Assembly: GCA_013822245.1 (NCBI GenBank)
Contig: PNKE01000086.1
Span: forward strand, 1-64,000
DNA from: Candidatus Solibacter sp.
GTDB taxonomy: Bacteria > Acidobacteriota > Terriglobia > Bryobacterales > Bryobacteraceae
Length of the DNA stretch: 64,000 nucleotides
Direction of reading: 5' to 3'
The position numbers and the translations under genes are program-made. Shown here one piece after another: positions 28,146 to 38,621 of the stretch. The notes beneath the pieces were generated by a model. The model saw only the letters and a list, made by a program, of their open reading frames with translations, did not search any database and was not told the DNA's origin. Within the stretch, counting starts at the first letter, position 1. Each line of letters starts with the position of its first letter.

Positions 28146-29547
28146 GGGAGGCGGGCAGGCCGGTTGATAGCCAACCGATGACGGCGGCGCGGCCGTGCTT
28201 TTTGAAGAGGGCGGCGACGGCGGCCTGGGCGTTGGAGTAGGCGGCGCGGAGGCGTGGTTCGGAGCGGGGACGGAGAAGGTCCATTTCGGTCGTGGGGGCG
28301 AGGGGGGCTGGGGGGACGGCGTTGGGGCGTTCGAGTTCGAGGACGAGGCCTTCATGGAACCAGCGCGGCAGGGTGGCGCGGCCGGCGATGAGGACGTGGA
28401 GCATTTCGTGGGTGAGGACCGCTTCGAGACGGTTTTCGGAGATGAGGCGGGCGACGCTCTGGAGGTGGATGACGCGGCCGCGGGTGGCGGCGGCGACGAA
28501 GCCGGGTTCGCCGGTGGCGTCGCGGAAGACGTCGAGGCCGGGGTAGGCGCGGATTTCGGGGCGGGTTTGAGATTTCAGGCCGGTGATCTGTTCGGCACGG
28601 GCGAGGGCGCGTTCGGCGGCGGCGGTGAGGGGCGCGGCGGGGGTGGAGGGGGCGGCGAGGATGTCGATGCGGGCGGTTTTGGACGAGAGCCAGTGGATGT
28701 CCTGGGCGGAGATGCCGGGCTTTGTGCCGGGGAAGTAGGCGGCGAGGATTTGGGTGGAATCGTGGCCTGCGAGTCCGCGCTGATCGGCGCCGGTCTGGCA
28801 GAGGCCGACGCCGTGGCCGCGGCCCCAGCCTGAGAAGTGGACCTGTTGGCCGCGGAGTTCGAGGGAGAAGAACGTGGAGCGGAAGCGGTCCCAGCCGAAG
28901 GCGCGTCCGAGGCGGAGGTAGAAGTTTTCGGCGTTGACGGGGCGGCCGTTGATGAGGAGAGAACGGACGCGGCCGGTGTCGCCTCGGCGGGCGATGCCGA
29001 TGGAATCGACGGAGGGGAGGCTGAGGACTTCGGCGAGTTGGGCGAGCGAGTAGGAGGTTTTCCAGTTGTGGCGGCCGGCGGAGAGGCAGAAATCGTCCTT
29101 GACGCCGCGGAGGTAGGGGAGAGAGCGGGTGGTCCAGACGTGGGCGGCGTTTTCGGTATGGCCGCCGCAGTGTTCGGTGTAGAAGACGCGGGCCGGGCGG
29201 CCGGCGTACCAGAGGATGATGCCGGAGGTGGCCTCGGCGGCGGCGCGGTGGCGGGCGTTGACGGCGGAGAGGCGGAGGTCCTGGCAGTGGGTGGTTTCGC
29301 AGAGGTCGTAGCCTTGGGCGCGGTGACGGCCGAGGTTGGCGCGGGCGAAGGTGCGGGCGGTGACGGCCATGGCCATGAGGGCTTCCATGGACTTGAAACC
29401 GCCAGCCTCACCGGCGATGACGGCGGCGACGTAGTCTTCGAGTTCCAGGGCGGCGGGACGGGCCTGGCCGTGGAGTTTGACGCGGACGGTCTGGGCGGAG
29501 GCCGGCGCGAGCAGCAGGGCGAGGATTAGCGCGATGCGGCGCGCCAT
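28135..29547 (-). CDS. SpoIID/LytB-domain protein with C-terminal metallopeptidase
   Basis: A protein of 470 residues: signal peptide (1-19); SpoIID/LytB domain (about 20-275) with VIAGEAGGFKSMEALMAMAV, VFYTEHCGGHTE and GWGRGHGVGLCQTGA; then a second domain with HEMLH at 380-384 and WFHEG (Glu399), matching a gluzincin-type zinc site of the peptidase-MA kind. SpoIID domains cleave or bind denuded peptidoglycan glycans. The combination suggests a wall-remodelling protein with an added proteolytic function. It overlaps the upstream PBP gene by 22 bp. Confidence 0.82.
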   Translation of the reverse strand: MARRIALILALLLAPASAQTVRVKLHGQARPAALELEDYVAAVIAGEAGGFKSMEALMAMAVTARTFARANLGRHRAQGYDLCETTHCQDLRLSAVNARHRAAAEATSGIILWYAGRPARVFYTEHCGGHTENAAHVWTTRSLPYLRGVKDDFCLSAGRHNWKTSYSLAQLAEVLSLPSVDSIGIARRGDTGRVRSLLINGRPVNAENFYLRLGRAFGWDRFRSTFFSLELRGQQVHFSGWGRGHGVGLCQTGADQRGLAGHDSTQILAAYFPGTKPGISAQDIHWLSSKTARIDILAAPSTPAAPLTAAAERALARAEQITGLKSQTRPEIRAYPGLDVFRDATGEPGFVAAATRGRVIHLQSVARLISENRLEAVLTHEMLHVLIAGRATLPRWFHEGLVLELERPNAVPPAPLAPTTEMDLLRPRSEPRLRAAYSNAQAAVAALFKKHGRAAVIGWLSTGLPASLSR

Positions 29548-30263
29548 GCGGCGAAGACCTCTCCGGCGACGGGCGCGGCGCCGGCGCCGCCTGTGCCGTG
29601 AAAGAGATAGACGGCGAGGACGATGGCGTTGTTGAAGCCGGCGAACCAGGCGCCATCCCTGGTGGTGCCGGTTTTGCCGAGGACGGCGGGTCCGGCGGCA
29701 ATGGAGGCGCCGCGTTTGACGCTTTCGGCAAGGCCTTCGTAGATGGGGGCGAATTGGGGTTCAGGTTTGGATTGGTCGAGGGCGAGGCGGCGGTAGGCGC
29801 GGGCGAGGGCGAGAGGGGAGCATTGAACGCCGCCGATGCCGAGGGCCTGGAGGATGAGGGCGTCACGGGTGCGGGCGACGCCGGCGGTGAGGCCGGCGGC
29901 GTTAAATTCGCGCCAGAGGAGGTCTGGGAGGAGCTTGGATGCCGTGGCGGCGAACCAGGAGTTGCAGGAAAGCGCCAGGGCATCGGCGGCGGTGAGGGGT
30001 TCGCTCGCCGGGGGGTGGGAGCAATCGAGGCGCTGGCCGTTGATGGTGAGAGTGCGGCGGCAGAGAGCGGTGGGGACGCCGGTGCGCAGCAGGGCTTTGA
30101 GGGTGAATGGTTTCACGGCCGAGCCGGGCGGGGCCTCGGAGGATTTCATGAAGTCGGGTCGGTGGCGGGCCAGCAGGGCGCCGTCGGAGATGCCGAGGAC
30201 GGCCACGGCGCCGTCGCGGCCTTTCATGGCGCGGGTGACGGCGTGCTGGAGCGAGGCGGGCAT
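29526..30263 (-). CDS. Minimal penicillin-binding transpeptidase domain
   Basis: A 245-residue protein with the three serine-acyl-enzyme motifs in order: SAVK (Ser48/Lys51), SCN (99-101) and KTGTT (197-201). It is much shorter than usual PBPs and lacks a pedestal or glycosyltransferase domain and an obvious signal peptide, so it resembles an isolated PBP2/class D-like catalytic core. It may act on peptidoglycan together with the overlapping SpoIID-like protein, or be a beta-lactam-sensing or degrading relative. It lies 9 bp after the thioesterase gene in the same direction. Confidence 0.75.
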   Translation of the reverse strand: MPASLQHAVTRAMKGRDGAVAVLGISDGALLARHRPDFMKSSEAPPGSAVKPFTLKALLRTGVPTALCRRTLTINGQRLDCSHPPASEPLTAADALALSCNSWFAATASKLLPDLLWREFNAAGLTAGVARTRDALILQALGIGGVQCSPLALARAYRRLALDQSKPEPQFAPIYEGLAESVKRGASIAAGPAVLGKTGTTRDGAWFAGFNNAIVLAVYLFHGTGGAGAAPVAGEVFAAWRAASR

Positions 30264-30272
30264 CGGGGGAGT

Positions 30273-30689
30273 TTAGTCGTCCATGCCGAACAGATGGCGG
30301 TATTTGTCGGGGACGCGGATGGGGCGTCCGGAGGGGTCGAGGAAGACATGTTTGGTTTCGCCGGTGACCAGGAGCTGGCCGGTTTCGGCGTTGCGGATCT
30401 CGTAGGCGAAGGTGAGCATGCGGGAGTGGGCTTCGGCGATGCGGCCCTCGGAGATGATTTCGTCGTCGTAGAGGGCGGGGGCGTGGTAGCGGCAATGGGC
30501 GTCGACGACGGCGAGGCGGATCTTGTCGTCGCGTTCCATGTCGCGGTAGCGGACGCCGCGGATGCGGCAGAGCTCGGTGCGGGCCATTTCGAACCAGACG
30601 AGGTAGTTGGCGTGGTAGACGACGCGCATCTGGTCGGTTTCGGCGTAGCGGACGCGGAAGCGGACCTGGGATTTGTCGGCGAGGGGCAC
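30273..30689 (-). CDS. YbgC-like acyl-CoA thioesterase (hotdog fold)
   Basis: 138 residues. RYAETDQMRVVYHANYLVWF is the 4HBT signature with catalytic Asp. The longer frame begins at TTG 30731, but GTG at 30687-30689 gives the normal family N-terminus and has GATAAT exactly 7 nt upstream, suggesting a leaderless transcript. YbgC proteins hydrolyse short-chain or 4-hydroxybenzoyl-type CoA thioesters and often sit with Tol-Pal genes; here it leads an operon with the mini-PBP and SpoIID genes, all envelope-related. Confidence 0.85.
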   Translation of the reverse strand: MPLADKSQVRFRVRYAETDQMRVVYHANYLVWFEMARTELCRIRGVRYRDMERDDKIRLAVVDAHCRYHAPALYDDEIISEGRIAEAHSRMLTFAYEIRNAETGQLLVTGETKHVFLDPSGRPIRVPDKYRHLFGMDD

Positions 30690-30775
30690 GAAGGCTATTA
30701 TCCCGCGCCTGGACCGGGCGAAGTTTGGCAACGGGGGGTGGGCGGGAGGCGTCTGGTAGGATGGCGAAGGAGCCG

Positions 30776-31489
30776 ATGAAGATAGAAGTCCTGTTTTTTG
30801 GCATGGTGAAGGAGATCACCGGAGGGGCGTCAACGACGGTTGAGATGGAGGAAGGATCGACGGTGGAGGCGCTGTTTGAGCGTTTCGCCGGCGAGTTCCC
30901 TGCCCTGCGGCCGATGTCGAAGAGCCTGGTGCTGGCGGTGAACCAGCGGTTTGTCGCGCGCACGGGGGAGTTGAAAGACGGCGACGAGGTGGCGTTCATG
31001 CCGCCGGTGAGCGGTGGTACGGGCGAGTGGCGGCAGGTGATTGAAGACGACGAGGGGCATTTTTTTGCGATCACGGCGGACCGGATCGACGCGCAGGAGT
31101 TGGCGGCGAGGCTGGTGGAAGGGCGCGACGGGGCGGTGGTGACCTTTGACGGGGTGGTAAGGAACAACTCGAAGGGACGGGAGACGCTGTATCTGGAGTA
31201 TGAGGCGTATGAGCCGATGGCGGTCGAGGTGATGGCGCGGGTGGGGCGTGAAGTGGCCTCGGCGCACGGGATCAGCCGGATCGGGATTATCCATCGGGTG
31301 GGCCGGCTGGAGATAGGCGAGTCGAGCATTGTGGTGGTGGTCACATCGCCGCACAGGAAGGCGGCGTTTGAGGCGTGCGCGGATGCGATGGACCGGGTAA
31401 AGAAGCTGGTTCCGGTGTGGAAGAAAGAGCATTTCGCCGATGGCGAGACGTGGGTGGAGGGCGCGTGGGACGCATCGGTTACTGGTTAG
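30776..31489 (+). CDS. MoaD-MoaE fusion, molybdopterin synthase
   Basis: A 237-residue fusion. Residues 1-81 are MoaD (ubiquitin-like, starting MKIEVLFFGMVKEI) ending in the Gly80-Gly81 that must carry the thiocarboxylate; residues ~85-237 are MoaE with catalytic lysines in RVKKLVPVWKKEHF (about 210 and 216). It makes molybdopterin from precursor Z (cPMP). In Mycobacterium the comparable MoaX fusion is cleaved after the Gly-Gly; the same is expected here. ATG 30776 has AAGGAG just upstream; an earlier ATG (30761) is possible. No other moa genes in the window. Confidence 0.9.
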   Translation: MKIEVLFFGMVKEITGGASTTVEMEEGSTVEALFERFAGEFPALRPMSKSLVLAVNQRFVARTGELKDGDEVAFMPPVSGGTGEWRQVIEDDEGHFFAITADRIDAQELAARLVEGRDGAVVTFDGVVRNNSKGRETLYLEYEAYEPMAVEVMARVGREVASAHGISRIGIIHRVGRLEIGESSIVVVVTSPHRKAAFEACADAMDRVKKLVPVWKKEHFADGETWVEGAWDASVTG

Positions 31490-32433
31490 CGTTGGGCGCG
31501 TCGGCGATGGCGGGTCTGGCGCTGGTGGGACAGGAGGCGCCGACGTTCAAGGTGGACGTGCGGCTGGTGAAGATGCTGGCGACGGTAAAGGACCCGATGG
31601 GGCGGCTGATCGGAGGGTTGAACAAGGAAGACTTCAAGCTGACCGATAACGGGGTGGGGCAGGAGATCGCGCTGTTTGAACGCAACACGGAGCAGCCGTT
31701 GTCGATTGCCCTGCTGGTTGATACCAGCCGGTCGACGGAGCGGGAAAAGCGGTATGAGCTGGATGCGGTCAACCGGTTTGTGTCGACGCTGATGGGCGAG
31801 GGCAATGCGCGGGACACGCTGGCGCTGTTCAGCTTCAACACGGATGTGACGGCGTTGACGCCGTTCACGCGCGCCAGGGGGGTGATCCGGGGGGGGCTGG
31901 ACGAGTTGAAAAGCGAAGGCGGGACGGCGCTTTACGATGCGATTTATCTGGCGTCGGGGGAGTTGCGGCGGCGCGAGGGGCGGCACGTGGTGCTGGTGGT
32001 GAGCGACGGCGGGGACACGGTTTCGAAGTATCCGTTCCAGAAGGCGCTGGAGGCGCTGCACAACGCCGATGCGGTGCTGTATGCGATTGTCACCGTGCCG
32101 GTGAAGGGCGAGGCGGGGCGGAACCTGCGGGGGGAGAACGCGTTGATCACGCTGTCGACCTGGACGGGCGGGCAGTTTTTCATGCCGACGCCGGGGCCGG
32201 AGTTGGACCAGGCGTTTCAGCGGGTGATTGGCGACCTGCGGACGCAATACATGATCGGTTTCTACCCGCGGGGGATTGCGCCGGCGAAGGAGCGGTTTCA
32301 TAAGGTGACGCTGGAGGTGAACCGGCCGCGGCACACGGTTTCGTCGAGAAACGGGTATTACTCCGACGATGTGCCGGCGGCGCCGGCCAGGAGCGGGCCG
32401 AAGCCGCTGGAAGCCGCCCCTGGGGTACGATGA
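31465..32433 (+). CDS. VWFA-domain exported protein (acidobacterial type)
   Basis: A protein of 322 residues starting at GTG 31465 (GGAGG upstream), overlapping the moaDE end by 25 bp. After a short signal peptide come VDVRLVKMLATVKDPMG and a VWFA domain with the MIDAS motif DTSRS, followed by GGTALYDAIYLAS and VVSDGGDT. This matches the VWFA-related family first defined in acidobacteria. It is probably a periplasmic metal-dependent adhesion protein; ligand unknown. Confidence 0.85.
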   Translation: MGRIGYWLALGASAMAGLALVGQEAPTFKVDVRLVKMLATVKDPMGRLIGGLNKEDFKLTDNGVGQEIALFERNTEQPLSIALLVDTSRSTEREKRYELDAVNRFVSTLMGEGNARDTLALFSFNTDVTALTPFTRARGVIRGGLDELKSEGGTALYDAIYLASGELRRREGRHVVLVVSDGGDTVSKYPFQKALEALHNADAVLYAIVTVPVKGEAGRNLRGENALITLSTWTGGQFFMPTPGPELDQAFQRVIGDLRTQYMIGFYPRGIAPAKERFHKVTLEVNRPRHTVSSRNGYYSDDVPAAPARSGPKPLEAAPGVR

Positions 32434-32436
32434 ATC

Positions 32437-32679
32437 ATGGAGGCAAGTTTGCCGAAGTCAAAAGCGCCGGCCCAGACATTTGAGGAAGCTCACTATCTGA
32501 AGAAGCTGGTCGAGACGGAATTGCCGATCCGGGTGAAGCTGGTGACCGGTGAGCAATATGATGGCGTGCTTGAATACTGGGATGCCGGCTTTGTCCGCCT
32601 GACCCGGACCGATGGACCTAACCTGTTCATTTATAAAGAACAGATCCGTTACATCGAAGAGATGCCCGCGGCCGGATAG
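32437..32679 (+). CDS. Hfq/LSm-like small RNA-binding protein
   Basis: 80 residues. ELPIRVKLVTGEQYDGVLEY then LFIYKEQIRYIEE follow the Sm1-Sm2 pattern of Hfq: a beta-strand with conserved Gly and a YK-containing second motif (YKE here, YKH in classical Hfq). An N-terminal helix precedes it, as in Hfq. It may act as an RNA chaperone in place of canonical Hfq. A TACGAT hexamer lies 5 nt before the ATG, so the mRNA may be nearly leaderless. It sits 9 bp before the inositol monophosphatase gene. Confidence 0.7.
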   Translation: MEASLPKSKAPAQTFEEAHYLKKLVETELPIRVKLVTGEQYDGVLEYWDAGFVRLTRTDGPNLFIYKEQIRYIEEMPAAG

Positions 32680-32688
32680 CGCCTGCAA

Positions 32689-33495
32689 ATGCCTGGATAC
32701 CTGGAAACCGCCATCGACATCGCGCGTGAAGCCGGATCGCTTCTTGCGCACTACTACGAGCGCCGGATCGGCTATGAACTGAAGGGCGACTATGACCTTG
32801 TGACCGAGGCCGACCGGGCCAGCGAGAAACTGGTGGTGGAGCGGCTGCACTCCTATTTTCCGGCGCACTCGGTGCTGGGCGAAGAGGGCGGGTTGCGAGA
32901 CAACAGGAGCGAGTATTGCTGGTATGTGGACCCGCTGGACGGGACGACGAACTTCGCGCATGGATACCCGATGTTCAACGTCACGCTGGCGCTGGAGCAT
33001 AACGGCGAGATGGCGTGCGGGGTGATTTTCGATCCGCTGCGGCAGGAGATGTTCGCGGCGGAACTGGGCGGAGGGGCGTTTCTGAACGGGCGGCGGATCC
33101 ATGTGTCGAAGGCGGCGAAGCTGGAAGAGGCGTTGTTGGCGACGGGTTTTCCTTCGCGGAAGCGACATGAGAGCGTGAACGTCCATTTCTTCCATCAGGT
33201 GTCGATGGTGACGCATGGGGTGAGGCGGGGCGGGTCGGCGGCGCTTGATCTGGCATATACGGCGTGCGGGCGTCTGGACGGGTTCTGGGAGTTTGGGTTG
33301 AATCCGTGGGACATGGCCGCGGGACTGCTGATTGTGCGGGAAGCGGGCGGCCGGACGACGGACATGAAGGGCGGCGCGGCGGCGCTGGATGGCGCGCATA
33401 TCGCGGTGAGCAACGCGGCGATCCACGACCAGTTGGTGGAGTTGTTTGGCGAGGTGTATGAGGGCCGTTACCGGTATCCGATTCCAGGGCTGTGA
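32689..33495 (+). CDS. Inositol monophosphatase-family phosphatase
   Basis: A protein of 268 residues, typical length. It has the metal-binding signature WYVDPLDGTTNFAHG, the upstream LVTEADRASE and VLGEEGG (Asp/Glu ligands), and WDMAAGLLIVREAGG near the C-terminus. It is a Mg-dependent, Li-sensitive phosphatase acting on inositol-1-phosphate or similar (SuhB/CysQ-like roles possible). Same strand as and close to the Hfq-like gene. Confidence 0.92.
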   Translation: MPGYLETAIDIAREAGSLLAHYYERRIGYELKGDYDLVTEADRASEKLVVERLHSYFPAHSVLGEEGGLRDNRSEYCWYVDPLDGTTNFAHGYPMFNVTLALEHNGEMACGVIFDPLRQEMFAAELGGGAFLNGRRIHVSKAAKLEEALLATGFPSRKRHESVNVHFFHQVSMVTHGVRRGGSAALDLAYTACGRLDGFWEFGLNPWDMAAGLLIVREAGGRTTDMKGGAAALDGAHIAVSNAAIHDQLVELFGEVYEGRYRYPIPGL

Positions 33496-33504
33496 GACCG
33501 GCGC

Positions 33505-33640
33505 CGCCGCGACCCTTTGGGCAGCAACTCGCCTGCCGCGATAGCTTCGTTGGCCGTCGCCGTGGATGAACGGCTTCAGCTCCCCGCTCACGCGCCGCGC
33601 TCGCGGCAAGGCAATTGACTGGGGCGGCCGCACGCGACTT
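33505..33640. repeat. Dispersed intergenic repeat, copy A
   Basis: About 130 bp after the inositol monophosphatase gene are clearly related to 60833-60966. The copies share an exact CCCTTTGGGCA and an exact TGCCGCGATAGCTTC at matching spacing, then an interrupted match ending in CAATTG-containing sequence. No ORF is shared between the copies. Confidence 0.6.
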
Positions 33641-33679
33641 CCACCACGGGCTGTTCGGCGCGTAAACTGTTCTGGAGAC

Positions 33680-33697
33680 CGGGGTGACCCCGTTTTT
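33680..33697 (+). terminator. Short hairpin with T-run
   Basis: CGGGG-TGA-CCCCG followed by TTTTT. It could end transcripts from the Hfq-like/phosphatase operon. The stem is only 5 bp. Confidence 0.35.
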
Positions 33698-33719
33698 GGC
33701 GTAGAGCCGCCGGAAGGAA

Positions 33720-33796
33720 TGGTGCGCCCGGAGTGATTCGAACACCCGACCTACTGGTTCGTAGCCAGTTGCTCTATCCAGCTGAGCTACGGGCGC
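33720..33796 (-). tRNA. tRNA-Arg (anticodon ACG)
   Basis: Read on the minus strand, the full cloverleaf is visible: acceptor stem GCGCCCG/CGGGCGC, D-arm GCTC...GAGC, anticodon stem ACTGG/CCAGT with loop CTACGAA (anticodon ACG), T-arm with TTCGAAT, and an encoded 3' CCA at 33720-33722. After deamination to ICG it reads CGU, CGC and CGA. Confidence 0.95.
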
Positions 33797-33809
33797 ACTT
33801 GCAGACTTC

Positions 33810-33839
33810 AATATAGCAATTCGGATGCGCGGGAGACAA
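33810..33839 (-). promoter_or_regulatory. Promoter of tRNA-Arg
   Basis: Minus strand: TTGTCT (-35), an 18-bp spacer, TATATT (-10, 33810-33815), ending 13 nt before the mature 5' end. Confidence 0.5.
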
Positions 33840-33979
33840 GCGGTCCGGCTCGCTCTGGCCTGGGCCGGCGCCGGGCGCGCCGGTGCTGACCCAGGCCGGC
33901 GGGCGAAGCGCGAACCGGCTGGTGCGGGGCGCTGAGCCGGCACGGCGGTTGGCGCCGCGCGGTGATAGGATTTGAGCCT

Positions 33980-35092
33980 ATGAACCGGAGAAGTTTCCTC
34001 AGCGTTGCGCCGGCCGCCGGCGGTGCGGCGTCCGTATCGTTCGGGCAAGCCAGCGGACCGGCAGGCGGAAAACGGGCCGGGAGCGGCGCCGCGAAGGCGC
34101 GAATGGTTGTCGGGTGCCAGAGGGGTCCGACATCGGACGAGATGTTGGCGTACTTCAAACGCCATGGCGTCGAGCATATCTGCGGCCATCCGGCGGCGTC
34201 GGGCGAGAAAGGGTATTGGGATCGCGACGACCTGATGAGGCTGCGCGAGCGCGTCGACAGGCACGGCATCCGGCTGATGATGATCGAGCCGGAGATGAGT
34301 TCGGCCTACATCACGAGAGCCAGGCGGGCCAGCATCATGCTGGGCCAGGACCCGGACCGCGACCGCCAGATCGACTTGGTGTGCAAGACGATCCGTGCAG
34401 CCGCCGAAGCCGGGATTCCGGCGCTGAAATACAACCTGACGGTGCTGGGCGTGGTCCGAACGGCTTCGGCCACAGGCCGCGGCGGGGTGAAGTTGAGCAC
34501 GTGGAAGTACAGCGAGGCCAAGCAGGATCCGCCGCTCACCGAGGCCGGGCCGATGCCGGCTGAGCGGATGTGGGAACGGATCACGTATTTTCTGGAACGG
34601 GTGATCCCGGTGGCGGTCGGGCACAGGATCAGGATGGCCTGCCATCCGCACGATCCGGGGATGCCGCCGCGGGGATTCAGGGGCGTGGACCGCGTGCTGG
34701 GCACGGTGGCGGGGCTGCGAAAACTCCTGTCAATCAAGGAGAGTCCGTATCACGGGTTGAACTTCTGCCAGGGCACGGTGGCCGAGATGCTGGCCGATCC
34801 AGGCAAGGAGATCTACGCGGTGATCCGCGAGTTCGCCCAGCGGAAGAAGATCTTCAATGTCCACTTCCGCAACATTCGCGGACGCAGGGACGATTTCGTC
34901 GAGACGTTCCCGGACGAAGGCGATGTCGATATGTGGCGGGCGCTTCTTGAATACAAGCGCGCCGGCTATGACGGAATGCTGATGCCCGACCATATGCCGG
35001 CGCACCCAGACGATCCCGGCAGCCGCCAGGCGTTTGCCTACGGCTATGGCTATATCAGAGCGATGATCCAGGCGGCCGAAGCGCTGGGATAG
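33980..35092 (+). CDS. Tat-exported mannonate dehydratase-like protein
   Basis: 370 residues. The N-terminus MNRRSFLSVAPAAGGAA is a twin-arginine signal. The TIM-barrel part resembles UxuA: ACHPHDPGMPP, GLNFCQGTVAEM, FNVHFRNIRG, EGDVDMWRALL and LMPDHMPAH supply the His/Cys/Asp ligands seen in mannonate dehydratase (D-mannonate to 2-keto-3-deoxygluconate). Exported homologues are known in acidobacteria and planctomycetes, and their true substrates may differ. A TAGGAT hexamer lies 8 nt before the ATG; there is no clear Shine-Dalgarno sequence. Confidence 0.8.
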   Translation: MNRRSFLSVAPAAGGAASVSFGQASGPAGGKRAGSGAAKARMVVGCQRGPTSDEMLAYFKRHGVEHICGHPAASGEKGYWDRDDLMRLRERVDRHGIRLMMIEPEMSSAYITRARRASIMLGQDPDRDRQIDLVCKTIRAAAEAGIPALKYNLTVLGVVRTASATGRGGVKLSTWKYSEAKQDPPLTEAGPMPAERMWERITYFLERVIPVAVGHRIRMACHPHDPGMPPRGFRGVDRVLGTVAGLRKLLSIKESPYHGLNFCQGTVAEMLADPGKEIYAVIREFAQRKKIFNVHFRNIRGRRDDFVETFPDEGDVDMWRALLEYKRAGYDGMLMPDHMPAHPDDPGSRQAFAYGYGYIRAMIQAAEALG

Positions 35093-35105
35093 TCCGCAAG
35101 CGGGC

Positions 35106-35138
35106 AAAAAGGCCGCGCGGCGTGGTGCGGCGCGGCCT
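35106..35138 (-). terminator. Intrinsic terminator between convergent genes
   Basis: A 9-bp perfect stem (35110-35118 with 35130-35138) lies between the convergent UxuA-like and DUF1080 genes. On the minus strand it is followed by TTTTT, so it best serves the DUF1080 gene, but it may act both ways. Confidence 0.75.
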
Positions 35139-35166
35139 GCTGATTTGGAGAACGAAGCAGAGGAGG

Positions 35167-35826
35167 TTACTTCTCTTTGATCTTCATGTTGCGGAAGGCG
35201 ATCTCGAATCCTTCGGCTTCAAGGCCGAGGAAGCCGCGGGTGATGGTGCAGCCGGTCCAGGTGCTCACCACCTTGCCGTTGAGCCAGAGCTTGAGCGTGC
35301 CGCCCTCGGCGTGGATCTCCATGACGTTCCACTCGCCGGCGGGTTTGACACGGTTTTCGACCATCTGCTCGCGGAGGTTGGTGCGGGCGAGTTTGCCGCC
35401 GGCAACGTCGACGCCGAACAGCCAGGCGCCGGCGGGGCCGGTCTGGGCCTGATGCCAGATCTCGCCCATGGGCGACAGCCGGATGCCGATGCCGCTGTTG
35501 TAGCGGGCGTCGGCCTGGGGCAGCGGGGTGAAGCGCCATTCGACGTGGAAGACGAAATCGCCGTATTCCTTTTCGTATTTGAGCCATTCGTGGCCGCCCT
35601 TGCCCGAGCAGACCAGGTTGCCCGAGGCATCGACGGACCACTGCTTGCGGGCATCAATGCCGAGCGTGGGCGGGATGGGCACCTGGGTCCAACCTTTGAG
35701 ATCGGCGGCGGGCATGAGGCCGGTCCAGCCGGCTGGCTCCTTTTCAAGTAGGCTCTGCTCCTGGGCGAAGAGCGCGGGCAGGGCGAGCAGGGCGGCGGCG
35801 ATCGCAATGCGGCTGGTGGTGGACAT
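35167..35826 (-). CDS. DUF1080 family, 3-keto-disaccharide hydrolase-like
   Basis: 219 residues with a signal peptide (1-21). The concanavalin-like beta-sandwich of DUF1080 is recognisable from GWTGLMPAADLKGWTQV, FVFHVEWRF, NSGIGIRLSP, EWNVMEIHAEGG, LKLWLNGKVV and GFLGLEAEG. DUF1080 members hydrolyse glycosidic bonds of 3-keto sugars. Export fits sugar turnover outside the cytoplasm, in line with the adjacent convergent UxuA-like gene. Confidence 0.85.
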   Translation of the reverse strand: MSTTSRIAIAAALLALPALFAQEQSLLEKEPAGWTGLMPAADLKGWTQVPIPPTLGIDARKQWSVDASGNLVCSGKGGHEWLKYEKEYGDFVFHVEWRFTPLPQADARYNSGIGIRLSPMGEIWHQAQTGPAGAWLFGVDVAGGKLARTNLREQMVENRVKPAGEWNVMEIHAEGGTLKLWLNGKVVSTWTGCTITRGFLGLEAEGFEIAFRNMKIKEK

Positions 35827-35899
35827 GATGACTCCTGAAGATGGACTCGACCGTGGGGGCTGTACTGAGAAGTATCAAAACCGGGGCCGCCGGCGCAAG

Positions 35900-35932
35900 A
35901 AAAAGGCGGGAGAGCGGTTCAGGCTCTCCCGC
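35900..35932 (-). terminator. Intrinsic terminator of the DUF5117 protease gene
   Basis: A perfect 10-bp stem (GCGGGAGAGC/GCTCTCCCGC, 35906-35915 and 35923-35932) is followed on the minus strand by CCTTTTTC, 28 bp past the stop codon. Confidence 0.8.
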
Positions 35933-35959
35933 TTACCGGGCGCCGCCGCGGCGGCAGGT

Positions 35960-38551
<2,592 letters not shown>

Positions 38552-38621
38552 ATCTCCACTAGATAGCGCATCTTCACCCGCTTCGGTTACACGGCGGCTG
38601 TTACCATAAGTGTTTTCCCAT

